Source: Closterium sp. Naga37s-1 (taxonomy: Eukaryota; Streptophyta; Zygnematophyceae; Desmidiales; Closteriaceae). Taken from it: DNA of 64,000 bases. Where the stretch lies: contig CANJKZ010000400.1 of assembly GCA_947471745.1 (NCBI GenBank), positions 1,240,001 to 1,304,000 of the forward strand, read 5' to 3'. Positions 37,201 through 46,759 of this stretch are shown one piece after another. Position numbers and translations under genes: made by a program. The notes below the pieces were generated by a model. The model saw only the letters and a program-made list of their open reading frames with translations. It searched no databases and was not told the origin of the DNA. How positions within the stretch are numbered: the first letter of the stretch is position 1; each line of letters opens with the position of its first letter.

Positions 37201-38407
37201 GTGAGGTGAGGAGATGCCATCAGCACCGCCAGCGACACCACCACCACGGCGGCATCATTTACTTTAACAGCTGAGGCGAGGTAAGAAGTAGTGCATGCTC
37301 TAACCTCCTTAGACGACTTTTGAGACGTCTCAAAAGTTGTTCGTACTGTTAATCCTTTGCTAAAGAATTCTTTTAAGACTGCTGCTCGCCTAATCATATG
37401 GCTGTAAGAAGTAGTGCATGCTCTAACCTCCTTAGACACACCTGGCCGATCACCTTGTGTGCGACTGAGGCCCTGAGGAGCAACGAATGCAATGGCGGAT
37501 CAGCACTCAGCACCATGGACGCCCCTTTTTCTCGGATCTCCTCTCCCCGTCGCACCTGCCAGATCACCTCATACGCGACTGAAGTGCTGAGCAGCAAGGG
37601 CCCGCACGGCCACATGCGGTGGCAGATCAGCACCGATGCCTAGTGGACCCCCGCTGACCCCGCGGCCTCCTTTTGATGCCCTTCTGAAGCTGTTTCTTGT
37701 CCGCTTTTCCACCCTCTCCCCCGCCCCCTTGCGCACCTGCCAGATCACCTCATATGCGACTGAAGCACTGAGCAGCAAGGGCCCGCATGGGCACATGCGA
37801 TGGCAGATCAGCACAGACGCCAAGTGGACCCCCGCCGACCCCGCAGCTGCCTTCGACGCCTCCGCTCCCCCCGCCCACGTGCCCTCCCTGCACGCCATGG
37901 CTCTTAAAGCTGGGGGACGGCCGGAGGTGATCCTGGCGGTGGGGGATAACGAGGCAGTGTTTGTGTCCCCAGGGGGGAAGATTCTGGGAACGCTTGCGCT
38001 GCCGACGACACCCACAGAGCCGATTATTGTGGCGGATTTCAATGGCGATCGGCTGAATGACCTGATTATCGTCACTGCTATTGGCCCGTACGGGTTTGTT
38101 CAGGTGCGCTGCTCGTCTCTGCTCATCTCTCCTTGACGATTCATTCACTCGTTTAAAAAAAATTGCTTGTTTTCTTAGTGTGTCCGTTGTGTCATGCTGC
38201 CATTGCTGCTGGTACTGTGTTCCCTGCCACTCAGGCCATACCTCTTTCTGACCCTCACCTCACATGGTCTCACAGGTGCGGCAACCAGGAGCCATGCTGC
38301 TCTCCTCGCTACTGGGCTGTCTCGTTATAGTGATGAGTGTCATCTTTGTGTCGCTGCATCTCAACACGCCTCGTGGCGGCAAGCCACGTGGCCGAAGCAC
38401 TGACTAG
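31251..38407 (+). CDS. NERD1: NERD1-like FG-GAP repeat membrane protein, 14 exons
   Basis: 732-residue protein matching the plant At3g51050/NERD1 family along its length. Exons: 31251-31313, 31866-32027, 32448-32531, 33004-33330, 33744-33824, 34042-34149, 34509-34607, 34947-35000, 35398-35622, 35793-35984, 36360-36523, 36810-36957, 37744-38103, 38276-38407; all GT-AG and in phase. Exon 1 is the signal anchor (MRKRDLGILLISAFAVF). Calcium-binding-like FG-GAP loops read FDLNGDGRKEV, ADVNGDGVLD and ADFNGDRLNDL. VLCFDHNLKLLWE and NYKLD are family landmarks. The C-terminus has one transmembrane helix (about 695-717) and a short basic tail. In Arabidopsis the protein is reported to act with the exocyst in root growth and cell expansion, in the Golgi/secretory route. 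A His-rich insert (exons 9-10) is longer than usual. Family assignment is firm; function is by homology. Confidence 0.92.
31519..31775 (+). repeat. Decoy copies of NERD1 exon 2 (5' part)
   Basis: Two diverged copies (from about 31519 and 31706) contain the SNFTFR(E/V)AWFHVHRDDYNQELE coding sequence before the real exon 2 at 31866. Neither has a donor. Confidence 0.85.
31552..31604. repeat. Palindromic element flanked by exact 17-bp direct repeats
   Basis: TTTGAGGCGCCTCAAAAGT (31569-31587) sits between two exact copies of cgacgacgactgcaacc (31552-31568 and 31588-31604). The repeats are themselves pieces of a decoy copy of NERD1 exon 2. Confidence 0.9.
32090..32196 (+). repeat. Palindrome and decoy copy of the NERD1 exon 2 3' part
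   Basis: GTTTTGGGTTGATTCAAAAC (32090-32109) is followed by a copy of the exon 2 end (VVFGLNGDGRKEVILATRG) with its donor. The FG-GAP Asp of FDLNGDG is replaced by Gly in the copy. Confidence 0.85.
32692..32960 (+). repeat. Two decoy copies of NERD1 exon 4 (5' part)
   Basis: From 32692 and 32857, an acceptor plus VELNPAGHQAVAFA-like sequence; the second reaches KAGSGK and then breaks. No donors. A copy of the exon 4 3' end with donor lies downstream at about 33395-33464. Confidence 0.85.
35238..35330 (+). repeat. Decoy copy of NERD1 exon 9 (5' part)
   Basis: Acceptor plus DHRHDTRFELASIHRHRRRM... truncated in a GVHC sequence. The intact exon 9 starts at 35398. Confidence 0.85.
36037..36149 (+). 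repeat. Decoy copy of NERD1 exon 10 (3' part plus donor)
   Basis: Repeats IEVIHLYSGRTICKLLLPDH through HVQ and the GTGAGATGCGG donor region. The first part of exon 10 is missing. Confidence 0.85.
36677..36760 (+). repeat. Decoy copy of NERD1 exon 12 (5' part)
   Basis: An acceptor and SEFQEQWNEHATGQQRVGVV are copied without a donor; the real exon is 36810-36957. Further 3' fragments of exon 12 with donors lie near 37029-37093 and 37203-37283. Confidence 0.8.
37281..37437. repeat. Palindrome-bearing 89-bp insert between exact 34-bp direct repeats
   Basis: The 34-bp sequence starting gtaagaagtagtgcatgctc occurs at 37281-37314 and 37404-37437. Between them is an 89-bp segment that starts with a perfect 22-bp palindrome at 37316-37337 (core TTTTGAGACGTCTCAAAA). 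Confidence 0.9.
37551..37645 (+). repeat. Decoy copy of NERD1 exon 13 (5' part)
   Basis: Acceptor plus ITSYATEVLSSKGPHGHMRW, ending in a stop shortly after STDA, with no donor. The real exon 13 starts at 37744. A weaker fragment lies near 37445-37480. Confidence 0.8.
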
Positions 38408-38990
38408 GGGGGTGCAAGCAATGCAGGAAACTGTGTGGGAATGTTAAGTGACTAGCACTTCTATGTGACCCTAAACCTGTGAGTAGGCACAAGTTTTAAG
38501 AATTTCTGGATGTAACTCTAGAAAGGCGGGCTTGGGAAGGTTGGCGTGTGGCTGATCTGTATTGTACCTGTTACAAGCTCCTTTACCATAGGTGCAACAG
38601 TGCCGGTTAGATAATGGTAAACCAAATATCACGTTCTTCCAATAACGAGTGCGTGTCAGGGCGGGTCCAGCGCGTACGTTTTCATCTGGTTTACAGCCAT
38701 TCTGTGCGGTTAATCAACTTACGTCACGGTGCAAAGCGGTGAAAATTAACAACCGCTGTGCACCGTTGGAAAACGTTTTTAACCACGACGGATGAACTGT
38801 AAACAAACTGTATATGTACACACTGGACCCGCCCTAAGAAACCCCGTCTGTTCCTGCGTCGGGAGCACTGTAGCCACTCGTAACAGCTCTGCTTTAGTTT
38901 CCTCCGTTTCACTGTACCACGTTTGCCTACTCTCTCATCGCATCCCGTCGCGTGCCGCCGATCGCACCGCGACGACAACCGCGCGGGAGC
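38408..38990. other. Intergenic region upstream of the mitochondrial bTHX gene
   Basis: 583 bases between the NERD1 stop and the bTHX start. It contains the fold-back element listed separately; otherwise no gene is seen. Confidence 0.6.
38658..38835. mobile_element. MITE-like fold-back element, 178 bp
   Basis: Terminal inverted repeats agggcgggtccag (38658-38670) and ctggacccgccct (38823-38835). The whole element is an imperfect inverted repeat that folds about a centre near 38746: tggtttacag on the left pairs with ctgtaaac on the right, and acggtgca pairs with the tgcaccgt on the right. There is no coding capacity and no clear target-site duplication. It ends about 155 bp before the bTHX start codon. 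Confidence 0.6.
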
Positions 38991-39464
38991 ATGGCGTCTC
39001 TCCGTCGCCTCGCCTCGTCGCGCGCCCCGCTGCAGCTCCGCTCGCTAATCGCCACCCGAAGCTTCCTTCCGCCTTCGCATACCACCCGCCAAGTATACCC
39101 TCCCTGTTCAGTAGATCCCACCGCTGACCTAAGAATCGCGTCACATTTAAATGGCATTCTCGGCTTTCCGCATATTCCGCTGTTCGTCTCCGCGCCAGCG
39201 TCACCTGGACTACCTCCGCTTGACGCTTCCGCGTCCCCCGTTATCAGTTCCGCTTCCGCTTCCGCCCAACCGCTGCCGTGGGGGGAGCACGCGGGGCCAG
39301 TGATGGAGTGCGGGCGCGGGGACAAGCGGACGAGGCGGGGGAAGATCTTCAAGGGGTCGTATGGTAACGCGCGGCGGGACAAGAAGCGGGAGAACCAACG
39401 GCTTCGGGAAAAGTGGGAGCTGCCACCTGGCAGCAGCGTTGACACCGTGTTAGTCGGCCGGTAG
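38991..39464 (+). CDS. Mitochondrial small-subunit ribosomal protein bTHX (S31-like)
   Basis: Single-exon, 157-residue protein. The N-terminus (MASLRRLASSRAPLQLRSLI) is Arg/Ser/Leu-rich without acids, as in a mitochondrial presequence. The C-terminal part carries the bTHX signature GRGDKRTRRGKIFKGSYGNA, followed by a Lys/Arg/Glu-rich helix and WELPPGSS. In bacteria THX is a tiny basic peptide stabilising the 30S head; plants have plastid and mitochondrial versions, and the WELP-type tail suggests the mitochondrial one. ATG 38991 is chosen because the in-frame upstream sequence contains no other ATG before the stop. It is downstream of and co-oriented with NERD1, with no sign of co-regulation. 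Confidence 0.85.
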   Translation: MASLRRLASSRAPLQLRSLIATRSFLPPSHTTRQVYPPCSVDPTADLRIASHLNGILGFPHIPLFVSAPASPGLPPLDASASPVISSASASAQPLPWGEHAGPVMECGRGDKRTRRGKIFKGSYGNARRDKKRENQRLREKWELPPGSSVDTVLVGR

Positions 39465-40070
39465 CTGAGCTGCTGATGTGTCAATGCACCGGTCACGTGT
39501 CAGATAGTGTTTCATGACGTGACAGCACACTCAGGCCACCGCGTGCATAGGGATAGGATGAGATTCAGAAAACCGGCTAGGGTGTGTGCCGGGTTAGGCC
39601 GCTATCTGTGCATTCCTGGATGGTGCATGCTGTGCAAGCTGCTGTGTTTGTTGCTGCATTCATCATTCTTATTTCACGGTTTGTGCTGCATGCATCATGC
39701 ATGCCTGTCTAGCAGTTTCCCCTTCCAGGCAGCACACCTACTCTCCTCCTTTCTGCTAGGCCAGGGTGTCATGGTGTGCAGTGAAACAACCGCCTAACAG
39801 TAGCGGCGGCACCGATCTGATCGTGGCTTATATTGATTCTTGCAGATTTGGTTACTAATCCAGTTACGCGTCGAGGTCACATGGTGGGCTGTTGGGCACG
39901 CAACACAACCATGGGGTAGGGCATAGACGAATTATCTCCAACAAAGGACAGCACCTCCCATATTCGTTCTTGACCAGGCGGATGCTAAGCGTGTGTGTCT
40001 CCTGTCAAGTCCCACTCCCCTACCGTACCTGCCCTTGGCACCGTCTTTTGACTTGACCAGGCAGGTGCTC
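39465..40070. other. Intergenic region between convergent bTHX and unknown gene
   Basis: About 600 bases between two stop codons of convergent genes; both 3' UTRs must be here. No gene or repeat array is seen. Confidence 0.6.
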
Positions 40071-43000
40071 TCAGTCGCATTTACCCCGGCCAGCACTAGC
40101 ACCACCCCCACCGCCCACCTCTGCCTTCACTGCCTTCACCAGGTCCAGCAGCCGAGGCACCACCTCCCCTAGCTTCCCCCCTGCTGCCTCCCCCCACCCA
40201 CCACCCCCACGCTGCCCCCCTCCCCTCCTCTCCCCTTCATCACTCCCACCCGCAGCAGAATCAGCAGCAGCACCCGCAGCGGCAGAAACAGCAGCAACAA
40301 CAGCAGAAGTAGCATTAGCACCGGTACCAGCAGCACCAGCGCCCGCAGCAGCAGCCATTGCATCAGATAGCAGTATGTCGCTTAACTGCGGCTCGTCATT
40401 TGCTGCTGCAGCTACGGCTGCCGCCCGTGCTCTTTCCTCTTCAACCCGCCTCTGCTCCGCCTCCCCTGCCAATCGCCTCGCTGCTTCCCTCATTACAGTC
40501 ACACACCGGGTCACAGCGGATGCCAGCTGGCCGCCTTTGGGGAGTATAGCGGGTGCTGACGTGGCGCTTCTGGGAGGTGCCAGGTGGCTGCTGACGTGGA
40601 GGATGCTGAGGAGGAGGGTGAGTGTGCGGGAAGCTGAGGTGGCAACATCCTGTTGGGTGTGGCAGGGCATGGTATGGGCGGAGCAGAGACGCAATTGAGA
40701 TTTCCCTGGTTATGCTGTTGCACAATGGTACAACAGCTTGCACAATGGTACAACAGGTTGCACAATGGTACAACAGGTTGCACAATGGTACAACAGGTTG
40801 CACAATGGTACAACGGGTTGCACAATGGTACAACAGGTTGCACAATGGTACAACAGCTTGCACAATGGTACAACAGCTTGCACAATGGTACAACAGGTTG
40901 CACAATGGTACAACAGGTTGCACAATGGTACAACGGGTTGCACAATGGTACAACAGGTTGCACAATGGTACAACAGGTTGCACAATGGTACAACAGGTTG
41001 CACAATGGTACAACAGCTTGCACAATGGTACAACAGGTTGCACAATGGTACAACAGGTTGCACAATGGTACAACAGCTTGCACAATGGTACAACAGGTTG
41101 CACAATGGCACAACAGGTTGCACAATGGTACAACGGGTTGCACAATGGTACAACAGGTTGCACAATGGTACAACAGGTTGCACAATGGTACAACAGGTTG
41201 CACAATGGTACAACAGGTTGCACAATGGTACAACAGCTTGCACAATGGTACAACAGGTTGCACAATGGTACAACGGGTTGCACAATGGTACAACAGGTTG
41301 CACAATGGTACAACGGGTTGCACAATGGTACAACAGGTTGCACAATGGTACAACGGGTTGCACAATGGTACAACAGGTTGCACAATGGTACAACAGGTTG
41401 CACAATGGTACAACAGGTTGCACAATGGTACAACAGGTTGCACAATGGTACAACAGCTTGCACAATGGTACAACAGGTTGCACAATGGTACAACAGGTTG
41501 CACAATGGTACAACAGCTTGCACAATGGTACAACAGGTTGCACAATGGCACAACAGGTTGCACAATGGTACAACGGGTTGCACAATGGTACAACAGGTTG
41601 CACAATGGTACAACAGGTTGCACAATGGTACAACAGGTTGCACAATGGTACAACAGGTTGCACAATGGTACAACAGCTTGCACAATGGTACAACAGGTTG
41701 CACAATGGTACAACGGGTTGCACAATGGTACAACAGGTTGCACAATGGTACAACGGGTTGCACAATGGTACAACAGGTTGCACAATGGTACAACAGGTTG
41801 CACAATGGTACAACAGGTTGCACAATGGTACAACGGGTTGCACAATGGTACAACGGGTTGCACAATGGTACAACAGGTTGCACAATGGTACAACAGGTTG
41901 CACAATGGTACAACAGGTTGCATATCCCATTCAGTCTGTCCCCTTAGCTAACAAAACACAGAAGCACAGAGGCACGCACAGAATGCAAACTGCCCGCCAC
42001 TTACCAGGGTATAACCAAAGCTGTTCTTGTTTCCCATAGTTTCTGAGCCGCCATCTCCCTTCGCTGTAAGCACATTCTGCATAGTCACAGCCAGGGAATC
42101 TAGCAGCCATGCCACAGGCAGTTCGGCTCGGGTCCGGTTCGGATCCAGCAGCAATGGCCACACCCAGTCAGCTTCGGCAACCGAACCAGGCAGCGCCGGA
42201 GCCAGACCTCCAGGCTCGGCAGAAGGCGGTTGGTTCGGCGGAGGGAGCGGGAATGGAAAGGAGGCTCGGGAGGGCAGTGCTTTGGAAACAAAAGTCCGAA
42301 CCTCTGGAGATGAAGCCTGGAGGGGGGACAGAAGCAGGGAACAAGCAGGCAACAATGAGGGTCGGTGAGTATGCTTTGAGTGAGCATGGTTTGAGTGAGT
42401 GTCGGACATTGGCAAATCTGACCAGAGGCGAGCCTAGGCATGTCCAGCAAGCATGGTTGGTAAACCTCTGAATCCTCATGGATTTGTGCGATCTGATCTG
42501 ATCTGATCTCAATGAGGAGAGGAGAGTCAGAGTATGAAGAAGGGTTTTGAGACGTCTCAAAACCCTTCTTCATACATGAAACGTCTCAAAAGCAAGCATG
42601 GTTGGTGAACCTCTGAATCCTCATGGATTTGTGTGATATGATCTGATCTGATCTCAATGAGGAGAGGAGAGTCAGAGCGAGGCTGGGTTGGTGGCATGGG
42701 GAGGTTATTGGGCAAGGGCGCTTACGGATAGGAAGAGCAGCACAGTGTCAAGCCACTGCCACGTGGCAGGAAACTGGGATGTGGCTGGTGGTGCGGTGTG
42801 TGTGACTGTGGGCTGCTGTGTGGCGGGAGCGCGTGGCTTGGGAGCAGCAAGGGAGGCGTGCGCTGCCACGAGGGCTCGACACAGACCAGACTGGTGGGAG
42901 GCACAGCGGGGCATGGGAGGGGGGAGGGGATGGGAGGGAAAGGGAAGGCGAATTCTGAGACGTATCAAAAGGCAGGGCGTAGCTTGGATGGTGCGAGGGA

Positions 43001-46000
43001 GGCGTGTGCTGCCACGAGGGCTCTACACAGACCAGACTGGTGGGAGGGCATGGGAGGGTATGGGAGTGGATGACAGGGAATGGGAGGGGATGGGGGGTGA
43101 TGAGAGGGCATGGGGGGTCATGGGAGGGCAAATGGAAAGGGAACAAAACAAGTGAGAAAGGGGCACAACCGTTCTAGTAAGAACCTCGACACGAAACCCA
43201 AGAGTGCAAATGTAGTGAAATTATCGATCCTGTGATCAGCACGTACCTTGAACCGCGTGTGAGAAGTCCAGTTTTGAGGCACCTTTTGAGACGTCTCAAA
43301 TGTGATGAGCACGTACCTTGATGGCCGAGTCACCAACGGTGCGAGCAACAGTAGGGGAAGGGGCGCAGGAGGCAGCGGATTGGATCCAGAACAGCAGCAC
43401 CCGCTGCAAGTGGATCCAGACTTGAGCTTTGGCTGTTGCTGTTGTCGCACTTGCTGCTGCCGCTGCAGTGTGATTGGTCGATGCCCATTGCACCAGATCC
43501 CCCAACCCAGGGCAAAACGCGTTCACAGCCGCCCAAACCTTCCGCCGAACCATCTTCTCCTCCGAACCTCCTGCCAAGCCTGGTGCTCTGGCTCCCCCTT
43601 TCCCCCCACGCTCATCCTTCCCCTTAGCTGCATATGCGTTATGGGAGGATGAGGCAGAGAGCTGAGAGATGAGGGTAGAGAGGAGAGCGAGAGAGGTAGC
43701 TGTAGCAGTGAGGGCAGGGGGGGTTGGCTTGAAGGGAGGAGTGCTCGAGAGTGGAGAGGGGGAGGAGAGGGAAGAAGGGAGGGAGAGGCGAGGGGAGGAG
43801 GCAGCAGTGTGAATGGCTTCTATTGTCTGTGATATCACATTGGCACCTGTGGCAGGGTTGGAGGCGGAGGAGGAAGAGCAGAGGTGCAGCAGTCTAAGGG
43901 AGAGAAGGTCCAGGTAGAAGGATAGCAGCACGGGGTATGCACTCTCACCACCCACTGCACCGCATCCCACTCCTCTCTCTGCCACACGCTTATCTCCATC
44001 CACACCCTTCTCCACAACACCATTCCCACTCCCATCCCCATCAGCATCCCCACCCCCACCCCCCTCCCCATCCCCAGTGCCTTTTGTATGGCTGCCAACC
44101 TTCCCTTCTGGATGTCCGACTGTGATTGGCTGTCCGCCTATCAGCACAGCCAGCCTCGCCACGTCATCAATCATCCCCACCTGCCCCCACACTGAATCAG
44201 CACTGCCGGGAAGCGTGCCCTGCAAGCTGCCGACCAACGCCGCCCATTTTGCAAGCAGAGCTGACCAATCAGAGGCATCCTCTACGTGCCTCTGTTGCTG
44301 GTGCTGCGGCTGCTGCTGGTGTTGGTGGTGATGGTCTAGGGTAGGAGGCGACGAGAGAGATTCGTCTTCTAAGGGGAGCCAATCCGAGGCATCAGATGCT
44401 TCTGAGAAGGTGCAATGGGAAAACGGGACGACGGGGTAGTGGGATGGGCAGGGGGGGAGTAGGCGGAATTAGAATCGAGGAAGTGGAATGGGGGGAGGCT
44501 GGGTTGGTGAGGAGGTTTAGGGGGCGAGCGTGAGAGAGGGAAGGAGCAAAGCTACCTCAGCATTAAACCCCACCCAATCAGAAACATACCGACTAGATCC
44601 GCATGCGACGAAACGAGTTTTGAGGCGCCTGAAAACCCACCCAGCCACCCAGTAAAGGAGCATACCGTCTGAGTCTGCATGGTCATCTGCCTCCCCCTGT
44701 GCGTCAACCACACCATGAGCCTCGTCAGGAGCACCCATGGTGCTGCTTCCATTTGCTTCATGCACTGCTGCTCCTGGTTCATTAGTCACACTAGCCCCGT
44801 TTCCCGAAGCTCTGGCTTCATTTGACTGAGGTTCGGCAGCAGGCTCGGCAGGAGGGGCGGGGAGCTCCGGAGGGTCGAGGTGCAAGGAGGAGAGGGCAGC
44901 TGCGAACGCCTTCACTCCAGCGTCGCCGGGCAGCTTGAAACAGTTTATGGGCAGCGTCACCAGGAGAGAAGCTGCAAGAAGCAGCCAAGAGAGAGAATCA
45001 AACAATGGAGAGTCCAACGAAGTCATGAGAGAGAAGAAGCAGCACAAGCTACCAGGACGTTCAATGAGATCCAAGTCACAAGGGGGGGAAGGGGGTGGTG
45101 GTGAGAGGCCCAGCAACAAGGAGGAAACAATGGGCGAGCTGTCTGTGGGAAAAGTCGGTGGTGGTGAAAGCAAGTTGTTGATTGGTGCATCTAAGGGGTC
45201 ACCGAAACCAGACAGCGAAACCCACCAGAAATTTGAGCAGCAGCGTCTGCAAGCTGCTTGCCTGCTGCCCCCTGCTCCTCTTCCCCCGCCCCAGTGTCCC
45301 CTCCCCCCACCCCTGCTGCCACAACTGGTCCTTCCCTCCCTCCTTCCCCTGCTGCGGCTGCAGGAGCTGAGTTGCTGGCGGGTGTGCTGCTTCCGCCTGG
45401 CTGTGCCTTGAGTGCGCTCGCTGCAACGTATGAGAGGCCAGACAGGAACCGGTTCGTGATGGGGAAGGACGGAGTGCCACTGCTGCTGCTGCTGCTGCCT
45501 GTGGATGGAATCAGGTCCACTTGTTTTCTGCACGGACAGAGATATGCATGCATATGTGCATGTGTGCATGTGTGCATGTGTGCATGTGTGCATGTGTGCA
45601 TGTGTGCATGTGTGCATGTGCGGACAAAAAGACACGCAAAGAAAAACTTGAAGCCATTACCACTTGATTCCCCAATGCTCAACACTTTTCCCTCCCACCC
45701 CATCCCCTCGTCCACCATTCTCTCTTCATGATAGTCCTTACACATGCTATGCCCCATGCCCCATGCCTCATGCCCCACGCCTCATGCCCCATGCCCCATG
45801 CCCCATGTCTCATGCCCCATGCCTCATGCCCCATGCCCCACTCCCCATGCCCCATGCCCCATGCCCCATGCCCAATGCCCCATGCCCTATGCCCCATGCC
45901 CTATGCCCCATGCTCCATGCCCCATGGCCCATGCTCCTCGTTCCTAGCATGCCCCCCTCCCGTTCTCCCCTTCCCCCTTCTTTTCCCCCCACCTGATAGC

Positions 46001-46512
46001 GGCAGCGAGCGCAGCCAGATCGCGTGGCTGCGCGGACGGGAAGTCGAACCACAGGCTGCGGAACGCCCGCTCCGCGCGCTCCCCCTCGCTCACCCGCGCG
46101 GCCGCCCGCTCCGCCGCCATTATTGCGCGCGCCATGTCCGCCGCTAACCTGCGCTGCTGCGCGCGCTCCGCCGCCGCTGTAGAGGGGGAAAAAGGCGCGC
46201 GGGGGGGGGGGGGGGAAAGTAAAGCAGGGAAGGCGGAAACCGCGCAAGACGGATGCGGAGAAGAACGGTGCGGGGAAAAGGAGGCCTGAGGAGGGGAGGC
46301 CTGATGAGGCATGCGCCATGAGCTATGCGCCGAGCGCAGTGCGCGCAACGACGGTTACCGCCCGTACCGGGGTCGTTCGCGTCGGCGGCGATGAGCGCGC
46401 GTGCCACGTCGACCACAGCGGCGCGCAGCTCCCCCGTCCCCATGACGTCAGCAATCGCGCGCTCCTGCTGCTGCCGGCGCAGGCCCCCGTCCGCCGCCTC
46501 CCCCCGCCCCAT
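40071..46512 (-). CDS. Unrecognised 1020-residue protein, 8 exons
   Basis: I do not recognise this family. Exons on the minus strand: 46368-46512, 45993-46176, 45226-45527, 44666-44971, 43317-44401, 42726-42890, 42005-42301, 40071-40649, all GT-AG and in phase to a stop. Several stretches look like helical conserved protein rather than noise: ELRAAVVDVARALIAAD, FRSLWFDFPSAQPRDLAAL, FPITNRFLSGLSYVAASAL, ASLLVTLPINCFKLPGDAGV, DWSALLAKWAALVG, SAYPVLLSFYLDLLSLRLL, RRKVWAAVNAFCPGLGDL, WPLLLDPNRTRAELPVAWLL and RTLTLLLSILHVSSHL. These are separated by Ser/Pro/Gly/Ala-rich low-complexity linkers. No signal peptide, transmembrane helix or catalytic motif is evident; a helical-repeat scaffold is a guess. 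Exon 1 starts at the ATG at 46512, only about 250 bp from the EXO70 stop. The last intron contains a 1200-bp minisatellite. Confidence 0.65.
40721..41920. repeat. 20-bp minisatellite, exactly 60 copies
   Basis: Unit cacaatggtacaacaggttg with point variants at fixed sites (caacgg, acagct) and a rare cacaatggca unit at 41101 and again at 41541. Variant order around these two is nearly the same, so a 440-bp (22-unit) block has been duplicated. It lies in the last intron of the unknown gene. Confidence 0.98.
42448..42677. repeat. 44-bp perfect palindrome between 85-bp direct repeats
   Basis: Two near-identical 85-bp copies (42448-42532 and 42593-42677, both starting caagcatggttggt) flank a perfect 44-bp palindrome at 42532-42575 with core TTTTGAGACGTCTCAAAA. 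A partial half-site, acgtctcaaaag, follows at about 42581. It lies in the intron between exons 7 and 6 of the unknown gene. Confidence 0.95.
42849..43058 (-). repeat. Decoy of exon 6 acceptor region with a degenerate palindrome at the junction
   Basis: 42849-42919 (start of real exon 6 plus acceptor side) is repeated at 42996-43058. Between them lies ATTCTGAGACGTATCAAAAG (about 42953-42972), a degenerate family palindrome. Confidence 0.85.
43231..43321. repeat. Duplicated exon 5 donor region with palindrome between
   Basis: The 21-bp sequence around the exon 5 donor (43301-43321) recurs with one mismatch at 43231-43251. Between them are TTTTGAGGCACC and the palindrome TTTTGAGACGTCTCAAA (43284-43300). 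Confidence 0.9.
44585..44681. repeat. Duplicated exon 4 donor region with palindrome between
   Basis: 44585-44605 and 44661-44681 match CATACCGNCTNNNTCNGCATG, the region of the exon 4 donor. GTTTTGAGGCGCCTGAAAAC (44617-44636) lies between. Confidence 0.8.
45541..45945. repeat. Two microsatellites: GTGCATGT (8-bp) and CCCCATGC (8-bp)
   Basis: 45541-45620 repeats gcatgtgt; 45748-45945 repeats ccccatgc with cctcatg variants. Both are in intron 2 of the unknown gene; a poly-G run lies at about 46200-46215 in intron 1. Confidence 0.9.
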
Positions 46513-46759
46513 GTGCTTCCCCGCGCGTACTATTCGAGGGCTATGGTGGCGAATGCGGAAAAAAACGATAAGTCGAGGAGGCCTGACTGTCCTGTCGGTA
46601 CTTCCAGCAAGTGGAAAGATCTGCTTGAGCGAACGAAAAGCGAATCTTCTGCTTCGTTATGAAGTTGTTCATCATCGAGTACATTTATGTGTATGTTGAG
46701 TAGGAAAGGAAGCTCACATGCTATATTTCTTTCAATAAGCAATTGAAATACACAAAAGT
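46513..46759. other. Short gap between EXO70 3' end and unknown gene start
   Basis: Only 247 bases between the EXO70 stop and the next gene's ATG, both on the minus strand. The EXO70 3' end and the downstream promoter must share it. No distinct motif is identified. Confidence 0.5.

Noticed and set aside
31251..38407. Integrin-like adhesion receptor based on FG-GAP repeats
   Set aside because: Start MRKRDL, overall motif order and the C-terminal anchor match the plant NERD1 family instead.
40441..42039. Open frames of 400-490 residues on both strands
   Set aside because: The 20-bp array has no stop in several frames; it lies in the last intron of the unknown gene.
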